Origin: Tenrec ecaudatus
Lineage: Eukaryota; Chordata; Mammalia; Afrosoricida; Tenrecidae
Direction: 5' to 3'
Length of the DNA: 64,000 nucleotides
Assembly: GCF_050624435.1 (NCBI RefSeq)
Contig: NC_134536.1
Coordinates: forward strand, 8,126,758-8,190,757
The notes beneath the pieces are model-generated. The model was not told the origin of the DNA and did not search any database. It saw nothing but the letters and a program-made list of their open reading frames with translations. Positions 1-11,110 of this stretch are shown here, one piece after another (the stretch's first letter is position 1; every line of letters begins with the position of its first letter). Both the position numbers and the translations under genes were made by a program.

Positions 1-480
1 AGGTCATTACTGATAACAAGATGTGCTATTCTTCCAACCCTGAAAGCAAACATCAGTTAAGCTAGTGGAAGACGCCACCGTTGTCACCTGGTCCGAAAAA
101 AGCTTGTCAAGTGAAATCAAGGATCAAGACGATGCTCATTTGAATTTTTGATGTGAGGGGGATAGTGCATTTAGAGTTCGTTCCACCAGGGCAGACTGTT
201 AATCAAGCTGTTTATTTAGAGATTCTGAAAAGATTGCAACAAAAGAGTGTGCAACAAACAAAAATAAGAGTGTGCAACAAAAAGGCCTGATTTGTAGCAC
301 ACAGGGGACTGGTTTTGCCACCATGACAACGCACCTGTTCATGCAGCCATCTCATTGCACCAGTTTTTGGCCAAACACAACATGCCTCTCTTGCCCCATG
401 CACCTTACTTGCCTGACTGTGCGATTTCTTTTTGTTTCTGAGAATGCAGAGGGACGTGAAAGGACAGTGGCTTGACATAG
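1..480 (+). pseudogene. Mariner (Tc1/mariner) transposase remnant, cut by window edge
   Basis: This is a decayed DNA-transposon transposase. Reading + and allowing frame changes gives mariner landmarks in order: PESK and WKTPP-like sequence in the first 110 bases (the block after the family's TGDES motif), GIVHLEFVPPGQTVNQ at about 157-204, HHDNAP at 319-336 (carrying the second catalytic Asp), and LPHAPYLPD near 400-426 (carrying the third). The first catalytic Asp would lie before the window start. Stops and frameshifts interrupt every frame, and an inserted repeat of GTGTGCAACAAA near 247-283 breaks the linker, so no active enzyme is encoded. The family is recognised from these motifs; the subfamily is not determined. 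Confidence 0.85.
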
Positions 481-1204
481 AAGAAGGAAAGAAAAAAAAT
501 GAGGGAGGTACTGTCAGCCATCCCCACAGGTGGTTGTGTAATTGAGGAGTAAATTAAAGAGACATCAGATGAGATAAAGCATGCAAGGGCTCACCTCCTC
601 GGTCATGACATCAGGAGCCAGGTCCAAGCAGAGAGAGAGAGAGATTGCAATGTAATCTCATGATCTTATATAATCTTGGGCACACAGGTCACGGCAAGCA
701 TATATGTAACAGGAAAGGGTTGTACAAGAGGTATTGACGTAACAGGAGGGGGACGAGCTAGGGGTGTACATGCAATAGGATGGGGAGGCACCATAGGCAT
801 ACATAGGACAGGAAGGCCCAAAGGTAGCACCATGGGCAGGATCTAGAGTCAAGATTGCATCTAGCCTTTGTCGGCTGAGTTGGCTTGACTTTAGGTGCCT
901 TTGAGTTCTCCTTCAGGGGAATCCATGATCCTTATAAAAAGCATGTGGGGACTGAGGGGTCTTGTAAAAAAATAAAAAGTGTGTAGTTCCTATTTAGGGT
1001 GGGACAGACAATAGGGTCTGATTGCCTTAGAGGGCTGACAATCTTTAAGCAGTTGACCTTCAAGAATATATAGTAGCAGCCATGTGCTTGCAGGCAGCAT
1101 TGTAAAATTGTCATTATTATCGGGGGGGGCATCATGGGGAGTAAATTTTTTACTTAGGAGAATGTGAGTGGGACGCATCTCCAACCCACAAATGTGAAGG
1201 TTAC
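481..1204. other. No gene seen; GA-rich and LTR-like DNA
   Basis: No credible coding signal. It contains a short (GA)n run at about 629-645 and A-rich patches near 967-980. It lies between the mariner remnant and the LTR-like repeat and may be the rest of that retroviral element, but I cannot define its ends. Confidence 0.4.
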
Positions 1205-1770
1205 TTCCATGGGAGCCTTGGCCTCCCACACTCCTTAAGAATGAATATCGAGAGTTTACCTGCATACACTGTCTTCCAAGTTCTGTTTCCCACAACAGGT
1301 GAGTTTGAAAAATGTTTCCAAGAATGGAATTGTTCGAGCTCTCGGGGGAGAGCTATACTTCCATCCTTGACTCCACGTGAGAAAGAATTCACACTGAAGC
1401 CTAGTTTGTAATCCAAGTGAGTTTATAGAAAATAGTAGCAGTTTCAGGTTCTACAGTAAATGGAACACGAGCCAGAGTCTGCAGCACAGTTGCGGGACTG
1501 CAGCCTGGCCGCTCTGGACATAGCCTGGTTGTGCTACATTGTGGAGCAGCCACTGGGAAAGAGAGCCCAGAGCAAAACCTCTGGCTTTTCAGGGGCTCTG
1601 TTGGGAGGCATGGTCGACAATACTGGTAGACTCTATTGGCTAAATCAAATTCACCTGGCTTAGATGGGCCAATCCAGGTGTAATGCCCACCTAGGTGTAC
1701 CACCCCTTCAAGGCCAGAAGCTCAAACCTCTGAGCATGCGTACTGGACGGCCCAGTCCCTATGCTAGCTA
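1205..1770 (-). mobile_element. ERV LTR-like repeat, copy A
   Basis: Non-coding dispersed repeat shared with 27,640-28,190. Common blocks include GAATTCACACYRAAGCCT near 1387, AAGTGAGTYTAT near 1416, a GGTCGACRRTACTGGT block near 1612, and a GGCTAAAT...CACCTGG block near 1638. On the - strand the order resembles an LTR (U3, a polyadenylation region near 1420, then U5-like DNA), but no matching LTR pair, primer-binding site or target-site duplication was found. The LTR class is inferred; the two-copy homology is seen directly. Confidence 0.5.
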
Positions 1771-2029
1771 CCTAACAGAATCACAAATGTGACAAATAAA
1801 TTAAATATAATGGGTATACTTTGAAGGTGATAAAGTTGTTTTGTAAAAAAAAAATTAACTAAAAACTTTGGGGGAAAAATTCTGTTTGGGGGCAGAGTAC
1901 CCCCATGTACATTTTGAAGGACTTCTCAAACCCTTTCCATTTCTCTAAACTTCCCCCAAGGAAAGCTGCACTTTCTGATTTATACCACGCTCCCAAGCAG
2001 TTTTTCCATTCTCAGGGGCCTCTAATTGG
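1771..2029. other. No gene seen; A/T-rich spacer
   Basis: Low-complexity A-rich DNA around 1790-1870 with no recognised element, followed by a short CT-rich stretch leading into a second mariner remnant. Confidence 0.5.
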
Positions 2030-2700
2030 ATTCCTTTTCAAGGTTCTTTCCACCACCACGAGTCAGAGGGGTGAACTCAGGGCTGTCGGCTGGATCAGGG
2101 CACTTCTCGCATGACAGTCCTTGCCCCTTGAAGAATAAACAGGTGCACTGTCACGATGAAGAAAACTATCCTTACGTGCAACTTTCCTGGCCTTTTCCTC
2201 ACCAATGCTGTTGTTAATTTTCTTACTACTTCCTGATGAGCTTTCACGATTGTTCTGTATTCTTTGGAAACATTTTTCAAGATTACCCTTTGGGATCCCC
2301 CAAAACAGTCTCTGTTACCTTCTGGGCTGACTTCACGGTCTTGAATTGAACTGGCCCTGCTTATTCCCGGGTGTAGTGGTTACATGTTGGCCTGCAATCC
2401 ACACAGGCGGCCGTTGGAAACCACTAGTCGTCGTGCAGGAGAAAGACTGGTTTTCTGCTCTGGTGAACAGTGACCGTCTTGGAAACCCGAGGCGGTCGCA
2501 TGAGTCATCACTGACTCCATGGCAGTGAGTTTGGTTTTGGGTTTGGCCGATCCCCTCATAGGCCCCATTTCGATGGAATCTTGCTCTCTGAATCCTCTTG
2601 ATAAATCCAAGAGTGATCCCCAGTTACGATTGGTTCCATAAAATTGTCTTCATTAACTCAGATCTTGCTTGAAAAATTGACGGGATGGTTACTACGTCTT
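2030..2700 (-). pseudogene. Second mariner transposase remnant, split by a SINE
   Basis: On the - strand, the segment 2535-2628 reads as VTGDHSWIYQ followed by EDSESK and SKW, matching the family's TGDES(W)-Y-PETK block with the first catalytic Asp. Further along the same strand, 2141-2158 reads HRDSAP, the counterpart of HHDNAP with the second Asp. A SINE at about 2362-2534 lies between the two blocks. Several frameshifts and stops are present. It is a different, more diverged copy than the remnant at 1-480 and lies in the opposite orientation. Confidence 0.7.
2362..2534 (+). mobile_element. AfroSINE-type SINE in the mariner remnant
   Basis: tRNA-derived SINE structure: a 5' GTAGTGGTTACATGTTGG (A-box-like) region, a GGAGAAAGACTGG middle, and a 3' end with CTCCATGGCAGTGAGTTTGGTTTTGGG. 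The same order recurs at 53,935, 62,145 and 50,612. Confidence 0.8.
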
Positions 2701-3286
2701 TAGAGTTAGCTAAGCTTTGCACAATGCTTTTGGCACCCATCAGCCAAAAGCTTGCTGTGGCCAAGAAGTACGTTCAAAAGTTTAAATGTCAAATGTCCCA
2801 ACATCAGTAGCTCTTGCACCAAGGGTAATTCAGTGATCTCATTTAACCAGTGTTTGGATTTTAGCTACAGTTTCTTCAATAGCCAAAGTTAATGATTTTC
2901 CCTTCTCTTATCTCATCTTTGAGGTGATCCTGATCTTCATTAAAATGAATAAGTCATCTAAAAATAGTCTAATGTGGGCCAGCACTCCCATTAACTCCAA
3001 TGACTTGGGAAGCTGTCCACTTGAGTTTTGTTAAAAAAAAATTTTTGTTATTTTTTTCTTTTTTTGTTAGAGTTTTGTTAAAATTTTAATATTAGCCCTG
3101 GTCCCAAGATTTTGTTTTTGAAATATTCTAGGGGACAAGAGACCTCAAATCTCAAAATATAATTTATAGAGAACATATATTAAGTCTTAACCAGAACAAA
3201 GACAAGATAAAGAAAGTTCATCCCGATGAAGGACATCATTAAGGAATATCATATACAAGTAAAATTTTGCCAAAAATGATTTTTTT
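2701..3286. other. No gene seen; A/T-rich DNA
   Basis: No coding signal and no recognised family. It may include more decayed mariner sequence up to about 2950. A T-rich run lies near 3031-3075. Confidence 0.5.
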
Positions 3287-3301
3287 CCAAAATTGATTCT
3301 T

Positions 3302-3843
3302 TTTTAAAAAATTTATTTATTTATTTTAACAATTTATTGGGGCTCATACAATTCTTTTCACAGTTCATACATATACATACATCAATTGTATAAAACACAT
3401 CTGTACAGTCTTTGCCCTAATCATTTTTTTCTCTTTTCTTCTTTTACATTTTATTAGGGACTCATACAACTCTTACCACAATCCATACATATACATACAT
3501 CAATTGTATAAAGCACATCCATACATTCCCTGCCCCAATCATTCTCAAGGCATTTGCTCTCCACTTAAGCCCCTTGCATCAGGTCCTCTTTTTTTCCCCC
3601 CTCCCTCCCCATTCCCCCCTCCCTCATATGCCTTTGGTAATTTATACATCGTTATTTTGTCATATCTTGCCCTATACGGAGTCCCTCTCCCAGGGAAGAG
3701 GTCACATGTGGATCCTTGTAATCAGTTCCCCCTTTCCAACCCACTCACCCTCCACTCTCCCAGCATCGTCCCTCACACCCTTGGTCCTGAAGGTATCATC
3801 CACCCTGGATTCCCTGTACCTCCAACCCTCATATGCACCAGTG
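3302..3843 (-). mobile_element. L1 3'-UTR insertion with doubled tail and perfect 15-bp TSD
   Basis: A 5'-truncated L1 in antisense. It starts with the poly(A) tail read as T-rich sequence, then the L1 3' end (TTATTGGGGCTCATACAA), and a second copy of the same terminal block begins about 117 bp further in (TTATTAGGGACTCATACAA near 3449). The insertion is flanked by a perfect direct repeat, CCAAAATTGATTCTT, at 3287-3301 and 3844-3858, which fixes both ends. It sits just before an RTE copy. Confidence 0.92.
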
Positions 3844-3858
3844 CCAAAATTGATTCTT

Positions 3859-4995
3859 AACATGTTTGCAGAGTACATTGTTGGAGAGCAACCAGAGTTC
3901 AAGCCAGTTTCAGAAGAGGATGTAGAATGATGGGGCATTATTGCTGACTGTCAGATGGATCTTGGCTGAAAGTAGAGCATCCCAGAAAGATGTTTGTGTT
4001 TTATTGACTATGCCAAGGCATTCTACTATGTGGATCATAGCAAACTATGGGTCATATTGAGAAGAATGGGAATTCCCGAACACTTCATTGTGTTAATGTA
4101 GAACATGGACCAAGAAGAAGTTGTGCAAACAGAACAAGGGAATACTGTGTGGCTTAGAATCAGGAAAGGTGGGTATCAGTGTTGTACCCTTTCACCATAC
4201 TTATTCAATCTGTATGATGAGCAAATAATCTGAGAAGGTGGATGCGAAGAAGAATGTGGCATCTGGATTTGAGGAAGGTTTATTAACAACCGGTCATACA
4301 CAGATGACAAAAGACTCCTTGCTGAGAAAGATCAAGGACCACAGCCTTTAGAATGGATTACAACTGAATGTAAAGAAAACAGATTCTCGCAATGGGACCA
4401 ATAAGCAACAATGTGATAAATGAAAAAAAGATAGAAGCTTTCAAGAATTTCACCTTGCTTGGACCCACAATCAATGCTCATAGAGGTAGCAGTGACGATA
4501 TCAAGTGATAAACTGCATTGGGCAAATCTGCTGCATGAGACCTCTTAAAAGTGTTGAAGAGCTAAGATGTCACACTGAGGGCTGAGGGACGGACACCTGA
4601 CCCAAACATGATCTTCTCCATGGCCTCAGACGCATGTGAAAGTAGGACAGGGAATAAGAAAGACTGCAGAAGAATTGATGCCTTTGAATTACAGCACTAA
4701 AGAACGTCGAAAGTCCCACGGGTGCCCAAAAGAACAAAGAAATCTGTCTCAGAAGAAGTGCAGCCAGCATGCTCATTAGAAGTAAAGATGGTGATACTTC
4801 AAGCCCCATGCTTCGGACATGTTAGTAGGAAACTTCCCATGAGATGGATTGACACAATGGCTGCAACAATGGGCTCAAATTTAACTGAGAGTTGAGGCTG
4901 GCTCAGGACTGGGCAGTGCTCAGCATTTCCTTCTGTTGTGTAGAGGGTTGCTATGAGTTGGAAATCACTGGAAGGCACCTAACAACAACAACAAG
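3859..4995 (+). pseudogene. RTE (BovB-like) LINE fragment, reverse transcriptase to 3' end
   Basis: Non-LTR retrotransposon remnant. The + strand reads AFYYVDHSKLW at about 4018-4050 (the RT domain 'KAFD..DH..LW' block with the key Asp altered) and then GIPEHF and RTEQGN-like segments. The C-terminal region follows at 4440-4900, then the 3' end GGAAGGCACCTAACAACAACAACA. Frames shift repeatedly, so it is dead. The same 3' end recurs at 13,845-14,003, 25,825-26,080 and 36,925-37,170. Confidence 0.85.
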
Positions 4996-5384
4996 CTTCA
5001 TTGATTTTGCTTCTCAAGAAAACCCAACCAAAGACCCTGGTTTGACATTTTTGTAGAAGTTTGACATTATGACAGTGATTTTCAGCGAGTGGTGGTTTGG
5101 TCCCCTGTGGACATTTGACAATGTCTGGAGATGCTTGTTTGTCTGAATAAACGTTTATTCTATGTTTCCTTTGACAATTCCCACACAAATTGGTCCATGA
5201 CAGTGTTCCCATTCGGACAGCCATTCTGGTTTTCCCCTTTTCAGTACTCTGGTGTCCTTCCCTATTGCCTACTCCTCTTTGCTTTGAACTCAGTGTTTAC
5301 TCTTTGGATTCAGATGATGCTTTAGGAGAGCAGCAATATAATGGATAATGCCCTTGATTTTGTGTCTCTGTGCTTCCTGTTTAA
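4996..5384. other. No gene; possible MER20-like hAT relic
   Basis: The patch CCCTGTGGACATTTGACAAT followed by GTCTGGAGATG at about 5102-5132 resembles the internal block of the old mammalian MER20 hAT MITE. The family name is from memory. The rest shows nothing. Confidence 0.4.
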
Positions 5385-5950
5385 TGTTAGACAGGGTTCT
5401 CTAGAGAAACAAAACCAGGACACTAATAATTATATATATATTTATATAGCTAGGTAGATAAAATAAGAAATAAACAGTTAATTAATTCATAAAGTAGTAC
5501 AAATGGCTTAGTGCAACTCACTCCCGTGAGACAGCTGTGAGACACTGGCAGTCCTTCAAGCCTTGAGGGCCGCCGGGTAGTCCTCAGTAGAGCAATTCAG
5601 GCTATCCGGTCACAGGCAGCAAACAGCAAGGCAGGTCACCACCAGTCAGCCAGAAGACAGGGTCCAACAGTCCCCAGCTCAAGAGATGTAAATTCCAATC
5701 ATGTGGCGAAGCAGATCTTGGAGGAACCTCAAATTACAGCGACACAGTCCACGGGTTAGCTGTCCCACAGGTAGTGTAGCTTGTTAATGGAGATACAGAA
5801 CAAGCTAAGGCAGTCACACCCTGGTCTGATCATCAAAGAGCAAGAGTCAAGAAAGGCGAGTTTCACCGAGCCATTTATCTGTCTGCCCTTCAATTAATCC
5901 CACATGTGTTCCTTGGCCATGTTGGCACAATAAACCTAACTATCTCAAAG
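5385..5950 (-). repeat. Dispersed repeat, possibly the 'AGACTAATACA' family
   Basis: Begins AGACAGGGTTCTCTAGAGAAACAAAACC and continues through a TATA-rich patch near 5430. The reverse complement of this end resembles the termini of the repeats at 38,410-38,975 and 49,838-50,347 (both end CCAGACTAAYACATTGG). Class is uncertain: an old L1 3' end and an LTR are both possible. Confidence 0.45.
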
Positions 5951-6309
5951 GTGATCTCAGGGAATAGTTTTGCATCTCAAGGTTTGAAGAGTGTCTTAGG
6001 GCAATCTTTTCAGAGAGACCTCTGATCTCTGGTGGTCCAGCTAGTCGGGTCATGTTTAGGAATTTGAATTTTATTCTATATTTTTCTTTTTCTGACTAGG
6101 ACCACTTCTGACTTGTGCCCCAATCAGATTGGTTAATAGCTATAGCAGCGCTCCATGTAGTTCTTCTGGGATCAGGGCAGTTGAGGTCTTTGGTCCTGTA
6201 GGCTACCAAGCCTTGTCTGCTTATTTCTTCCCTGTGATTTTGCTTACCTTCATACTTTTTTGCTACTGATGAATAGATACACCAACAAGTGTATCTTAGA
6301 TGGCTACTT

Positions 6310-6760
6310 GTGAACTTTTGTTGTTCTTTTGATTTGGTTTCAGCTCATAGTGACTGTGAACAACAGAATAAAACACTGCCTGATCCTGTGCCATCTTCAC
6401 GATCATTGCTATGTCTTGGGTACATCATTGTAGCCTCTACCGATCCATCTTGTTGACAGTGTTCTTCTTCTTTGCTGACCCCTTATTTTGCCAAGCATGA
6501 TGCCCTTCTCCAATCCTAATAACATGTCCAAAGAATGTGAGATAAAGTCTTGCCATGCTTGCTTCTAAGGAGCATTCAGGTTGTACTTCTTCCAACACAG
6601 GTTTGTTTTTTCTTCTGGCCGTCTGTGTATAGTTAATATTCTTTGCAGACACCATCATTCAAAGGCATCACTTCATCCCTGGCCTCCTTTAGCCTAGCTT
6701 TTCCATGCATATGAGGCGATTGAAAATACCAAGGCTTGGATCAGGTGCACCCTAATTTTC
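6310..6760 (-). mobile_element. RTE LINE fragment, antisense
   Basis: The reverse complement carries the RTE C-terminal/3' region: AACAACAGAATAAAACACTG, GCCATCTTCACGATCATTG, CCAAGCATGATGCCCTTCTC and TTGCTTCTAAGGAGCATTC, which match the - strand of the sense copies at 25,825 and 41,640. Confidence 0.8.
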
Positions 6761-7619
6761 AAAGTGGCATCTGACTTGTTCACACTTTAAAGGGATCCAT
6801 TTTTGCAAGACTAACAACTTTTTATTGCAAATGCATGTTTTTCAACAACAAACAGCAATTATATGAACAAGCCCCTCCCACCCACCCCAATCCCCATGGA
6901 GCAGGGAGGCTGTGGGGTGCTGACGGTGGAACAGACTGTCACTTGTACATATGCAGGCTAAACAACTTAGGTGATAGGCTCTCCAGGATTGTAACCAGGC
7001 TCATGAGGCTGACTCTGACACCTACTCTTAGCAGTCCTAACAGTGCTTAGCACCTAGAGGACAATCAAATGCACAGTTATTTTGAGATTGACAATATAAC
7101 GGGAAGGCTGGGGTATACAACTGAAATCTGTCCTCTTTTGTCTCCTGATCCTACCTAATGGAGTCAGCTGTGGCTAAAGTCGTAGTGACAAAATTCCCCA
7201 AAGTCTGCTTCCAAGGCAGGCTTGCTTGGCTTGAAAGCCTTTTCTCCAAGGGACTGTAGGAAGGGGGTTGGGTATGAAATAAGAGATGTTTTAGGCTTTA
7301 AAAGAATGTTGGGTTGGATTGGTTCTCATGTTTGGCCCTGTCCCAGGCCCTTGGAGGACAGGGGTCATGGAACTGACATGACCTGAACACTGGGGTGGAA
7401 TTGGCTTTTGTTAGGTCATCTCTGAAGGTGCGGGTACCAGTTGGTCTTCGAGGGAGCCTGGTGTGGGCGCTTAAGAAGGAAAGCCTTGGGATGGGTGCTT
7501 TCATTCCAGCTGTCCCTTCGTATAATGAACCATGTTGTCTGTCTGCTTGCTCCCGGTCGGTCAGCAGTTGTTTCCTGTGGTTATGCTCAAACCTGAGTTA
7601 ATGTAAAAATATCTGTATG
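6761..7619. other. No gene seen; apparently unique DNA
   Basis: Mixed-composition sequence with only short open frames (under 75 codons) and no recognised repeat. Confidence 0.5.
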
Positions 7620-7930
7620 TGACCACCCAAAGGGTCAATTCCGAAACCAAATGTATCTATTCTGTGTGTATTTCGATTTCAAACAGGACACCACAAAGAC
7701 AGTCGGTTTTATACTGCTGTAGTCTCCTCGCTGGCTTACACCTCTGAATAAAACTTCTATCTCTCCCTCGGCCAGGGAGTGAGTAAAACTGGCTGCACTG
7801 CATCATGGTAAAACACCTGCATTTCACAGAATGTATCGGAGAGTGGATTGTTGCAGATATAGTTAGGTTAAAATTTAACACCCTATCATTTGATCTCCCC
7901 TATGATCCATTTACATTTGTTCTAGTTTTT

Positions 7931-8144
7931 TTTAAAGGTGCATAGTATATTGTCAGATGTAAATTGAGGGGAACTGATTTCTAGGCAGTATTCTTGTGAA
8001 ACAATACAAAACTTCTTGATATCTTTCTGTAACGCTAGGCAGTAGAATATATATACATATCTATATATATATTTACCACTCTAAAGTATATACTGGGTTT
8101 CTTATTTTATTTTAATTAAATACTTTTAAAAATCAAGTTGCTCC
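7931..8144 (-). other. Candidate L1 3'-transduced segment
   Basis: This segment lies between the left 18-bp TSD (7913-7930) and the L1 3' end starting at 8145. It has no similarity to L1 or to the split old LINE. A T-run of eight at 7926-7933, part of it inside the TSD, could be the second poly(A) tail. It contains a (TA)n stretch at about 8047-8077. A separate later insertion is the alternative. Confidence 0.5.
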
Positions 8145-8863
8145 TAATTAAATACTTTTATTAGGGGCTCTTACATCACTTATCACAATTCACACAATTA
8201 TCTATTGTATCAAGCACATTTGCACACCTGCGGCCATCATCATTTTCAAAGCATTTTCTACCTGATATCAGCTCCTCATTTTCCCCTTCCCTCATGAACC
8301 CTTGATAAGTTATAGATTATTATTTTCATATCTTACATCATCCTCTGTTGCCCTTCACCTACTTTCTGTTGTTCATTCCCATGGAGGGGATTGATCCTTG
8401 TGATTGATTCCCCTTTGGTCCCCCCACCTTCCCTTCATCCTCCTGGTATCTCTATCCTCATTGTTGGCCCTGAGGGGTTTATCTCTCCTGGATTTCCCTG
8501 TGTTGCAGGCTCTTATCTGTAGCAGTGTGCATGCTCTGATCTAATCCGATTTGTAAAGGAGAATTGAGGTCATGATAGTGGGGGGAAGGAAGCATTAAGG
8601 AGCTAGAGGAAAGCTGTGTGTTTTATCGGTGCTATACTGCACCCTGACTGGCTCATCTCTTCCTTGTAACCCTTCTGTGAGAGGATGTCCAACTGTCTAC
8701 AGATGGGCTTTGGGTCTCCACTCCACACCCCCCCACCCCCTACACATTGGGTGTGATTTTGTTCTGGGTCTTAAATGCCTGACACCTGATCCCTTCGACA
8801 CCTGTGATCACACAGGCTGGTGTGCTTCTTCCATGTGGGCTTTGTTGCTCCTCAGCTAGATGG
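8145..8863 (-). mobile_element. L1 3'-UTR insertion, antisense
   Basis: Starts TTTTATTAGGGGCTCTTACA and follows the L1 3' UTR consensus (compare 55,868 onward) to CTCAGCTAGATGG, then stops at the right TSD. The TSD ACATTTGTTCTAGTTTTT is perfect over 18 bp at 7913-7930 and 8864-8881. It is more diverged than the copies at 3302 or 43,600. Confidence 0.85.
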
Positions 8864-9150
8864 ACATTTGTTCTAGTTTTTAGTATTTTTGGCTTTCTTT
8901 TGATTGATGCTTTTCTCTGTAGTCTACTTTTATTTTTTAAAGTGTTTTTCTGCATATGAAAGTCAGGATCGGTAAATCGAGAGAGACAAGTAACTGGATG
9001 GATCCTTCCTAGGGGGGTAGGGAAGGGGAGGTTGGGGGAATGGGGAGCTAATCGTGATGTGTAAAAGAATGATGAAAATGTTCTAAAATTGGTTGTACAA
9101 CTCTTCTTGGTATGATTTGTATGATATGTGGATTATGTGCCAATAAAACT

Positions 9151-10394
9151 GTTGACTAAAACAAAACCAACAGCATTTCGCGGACTCGCTAACACTGGCT
9201 CTTCTTACCTCAGGCTGGGTACGTATAACAGCTTCCAGAGGAGCCAGCATTCATGGTGTCAACAGCAGACCACCTGGCCAGGAAACTACTTTCAGTGTGC
9301 CTCTCCTCGCCCAAAATATCTTTAACCTCCTGTTACCAAGTGGCTCAAAGCCTTGCCTTGTCTGAGTTTTTCATTTTTCAAATTTGTGTTCTGGGTGAAA
9401 GACAATCCACAGAGCTTTGGTTCTCTGTGGGACAATTCATCCCCATTTGGTTTTGTGACATAGGTTGTAACTCCTGCAATATAACCTTTCCTCCCAGCGC
9501 CTAGTTTCCTTTGTCTTTTTTCCTGTCCTGGTTGATTGCCCCAATGACTAAGCATCTTCCTGGTGTCACTGTTCACCATGTAGGTCTGATGAAAGTGGAA
9601 CTGCCAGGCTAAGGTCAGTGGCTGAACTGTACATCTGTGAAGGGTACCCTAACTGACTCCTAACCTCGTTCCCACCGGAATGAGCTCCTTCTTCCCATTA
9701 GACACGTAGTTCAGTCTCCTGCCTGCAAACGGGCCGCAGCTCTCCCTGCCCTGAAGCAAGGGTTCCTCTTCGCATTCTACTTTCTCGAAGCTTAGTCATC
9801 CTTGCTAGGGTTCTTGAGGGGAAGGGAGAAAGCAACGAAAACCTTGTTGGGCACCTACGGTATGCTTCCTTTTATATTACACTATGTAATAAAGGCCCAA
9901 CTCACATCAAAAGCCTTCCAGCTTTCTGCATCCTGGGAAGATTAACACAATTCCGGACTTTGTGACTGCTGAGAAAGTATTTGACACCTGCAGCTTCTTA
10001 GACTCGAAGACACTGTCCTTTTACTTTCTCTCCAACAGTTGGCTCAGAGACTCAGACGAGCTCACTGTCATCGGGCCAATGCCAACTCATAGGTGGCTCA
10101 TCGATATCAAACAAACACAAAACTTGACTGCTAAAGTTCAGTGGTCTGGAAGTAAGACCTTTGGATTCTAATTGTGACTTATAAGCAGCGTAACCAGGGA
10201 AAGTTGACCCATCTCAGTGAGGCGCTTTCGTTAACCAGTTAATAAACCAACCCGGGGGATAAAAGAAGAGGATGCCTGTGCATCCTCCAGGACCGTTGCA
10301 GGGCGTGACCAAGCCCACTGCCATCAAGTTGATTGTGCCTCACATAAAAACAAGCAAACAAAAAAAACCCCAAACTAAGAATTAAGACTTTAAC
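9151..10394. other. No gene seen; apparently unique DNA upstream of SOD2
   Basis: No recognised repeat and no convincing coding region; the longest open frames are about 85 codons and lack any family signature. Confidence 0.5.
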
Positions 10395-10580
10395 CAACCA
10401 AACTCACTGCCATGGAGTTGATGCTCTCACAGTGACCCAATAAGACAGGGTCTAACTGCTCCTGTGAGTTTCTTAGACTGTAACTTTTTACGGGAGTAGA
10501 AATCGAATTCTTTCTCTTGTGGAGTGGCTGGTGGTTAGGGTTAGCAGCTCACTATGTAACCACTCCACCACCAGGGCTTA
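10395..10580 (-). mobile_element. AfroSINE, antisense
   Basis: Starts CCAAACTCACTGCCATGGAG, continues CCTGTGAGTTTCTTAGACTG, and ends AACCACTCCACCACCAGGGC, the reverse complement of the SINE head. Confidence 0.85.
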
Positions 10581-10617
10581 TGACTTGGGAAAGACAATGA
10601 ACTATGTTATACTAAAA

Positions 10618-10745
10618 GACCCCTGGTGGTGCAGGATTTATGCGTTGGGCTGCTAACTCCAAGGTCAGTAACTCGAAACCCCAAGGTAGTAGCAGCTTCC
10701 CAGGAGAAATGTGGGATTCAGCCCCACAGTGGAACAGGTCCTTAG
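10618..10745 (+). mobile_element. AfroSINE fragment
   Basis: Starts CCCCTGGTGGTGCAGGATTT and GTTGGGCTGCTAACTCCAAG (tRNA-like head), then degrades before the usual tail. Confidence 0.75.
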
Positions 10746-10859
10746 GAGCGATTTGTGTGGGTAAGGAAAAATAAATAAGATGGAAAAGATAAGGTACAGG
10801 GGCTCATCATGCCAATGTTAGATATCTCGAGTGGGAAATACCTCAATTCTTACTATACA

Positions 10860-11110
10860 CCCACACGTGGTAGCCCGAGACCAGGGAGGTCATGGCACGG
10901 CCGCACGGGGCGCAGGACATGAGTGGAAGGGCTAAGAACCTGGGCCTACTTTGGGCTGCCCAGGTGTACTACCCACCTGGCAGGGGGGTGGAGGTGGGGC
11001 TAAATTTGGCGCAAGCCCAGTAGTTTTTATGGCTGGCTCAGGCTCGCCTGATTCTCCTCCAACTTCCCGTAGGGAGCCTTCAGGCCTGGAGAGGGACAAC
11101 TCCCGTCACT
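10860..11110 (-). mobile_element. LTR-like repeat fragment, copy C
   Basis: Shares the CCCAGGTGTACT block near 10,958 and the GTAGGGAGCC...GGCATGGAGAGG-type block near 11,070 with the LTR-like copy at 27,640-28,190. Only the U3-like part is present. Assignment is tentative. Confidence 0.4.

Larger units (their letters stand above)
7620..9150 (+). mobile_element. Old LINE 3' end, split by a younger L1
   Basis: Two arms, 7620-7930 and 8864-9150, align in order with a second copy at 37,200-37,620. Both read TTAGGTTRAAA, then TATCATTTGATCTC, a CCATTT...AGTTTTT block, TTCTTTTTGATTGA-like sequence, CTGCATATGAAA-like sequence, GGGGGAATGGGGA-like sequence and a 3' end with AATGATG...TTGTACAACTC. The colinear second copy shows that the DNA in between is an insertion. 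It is a diverged L1-type 3' UTR; the family name is unknown. Confidence 0.7.
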
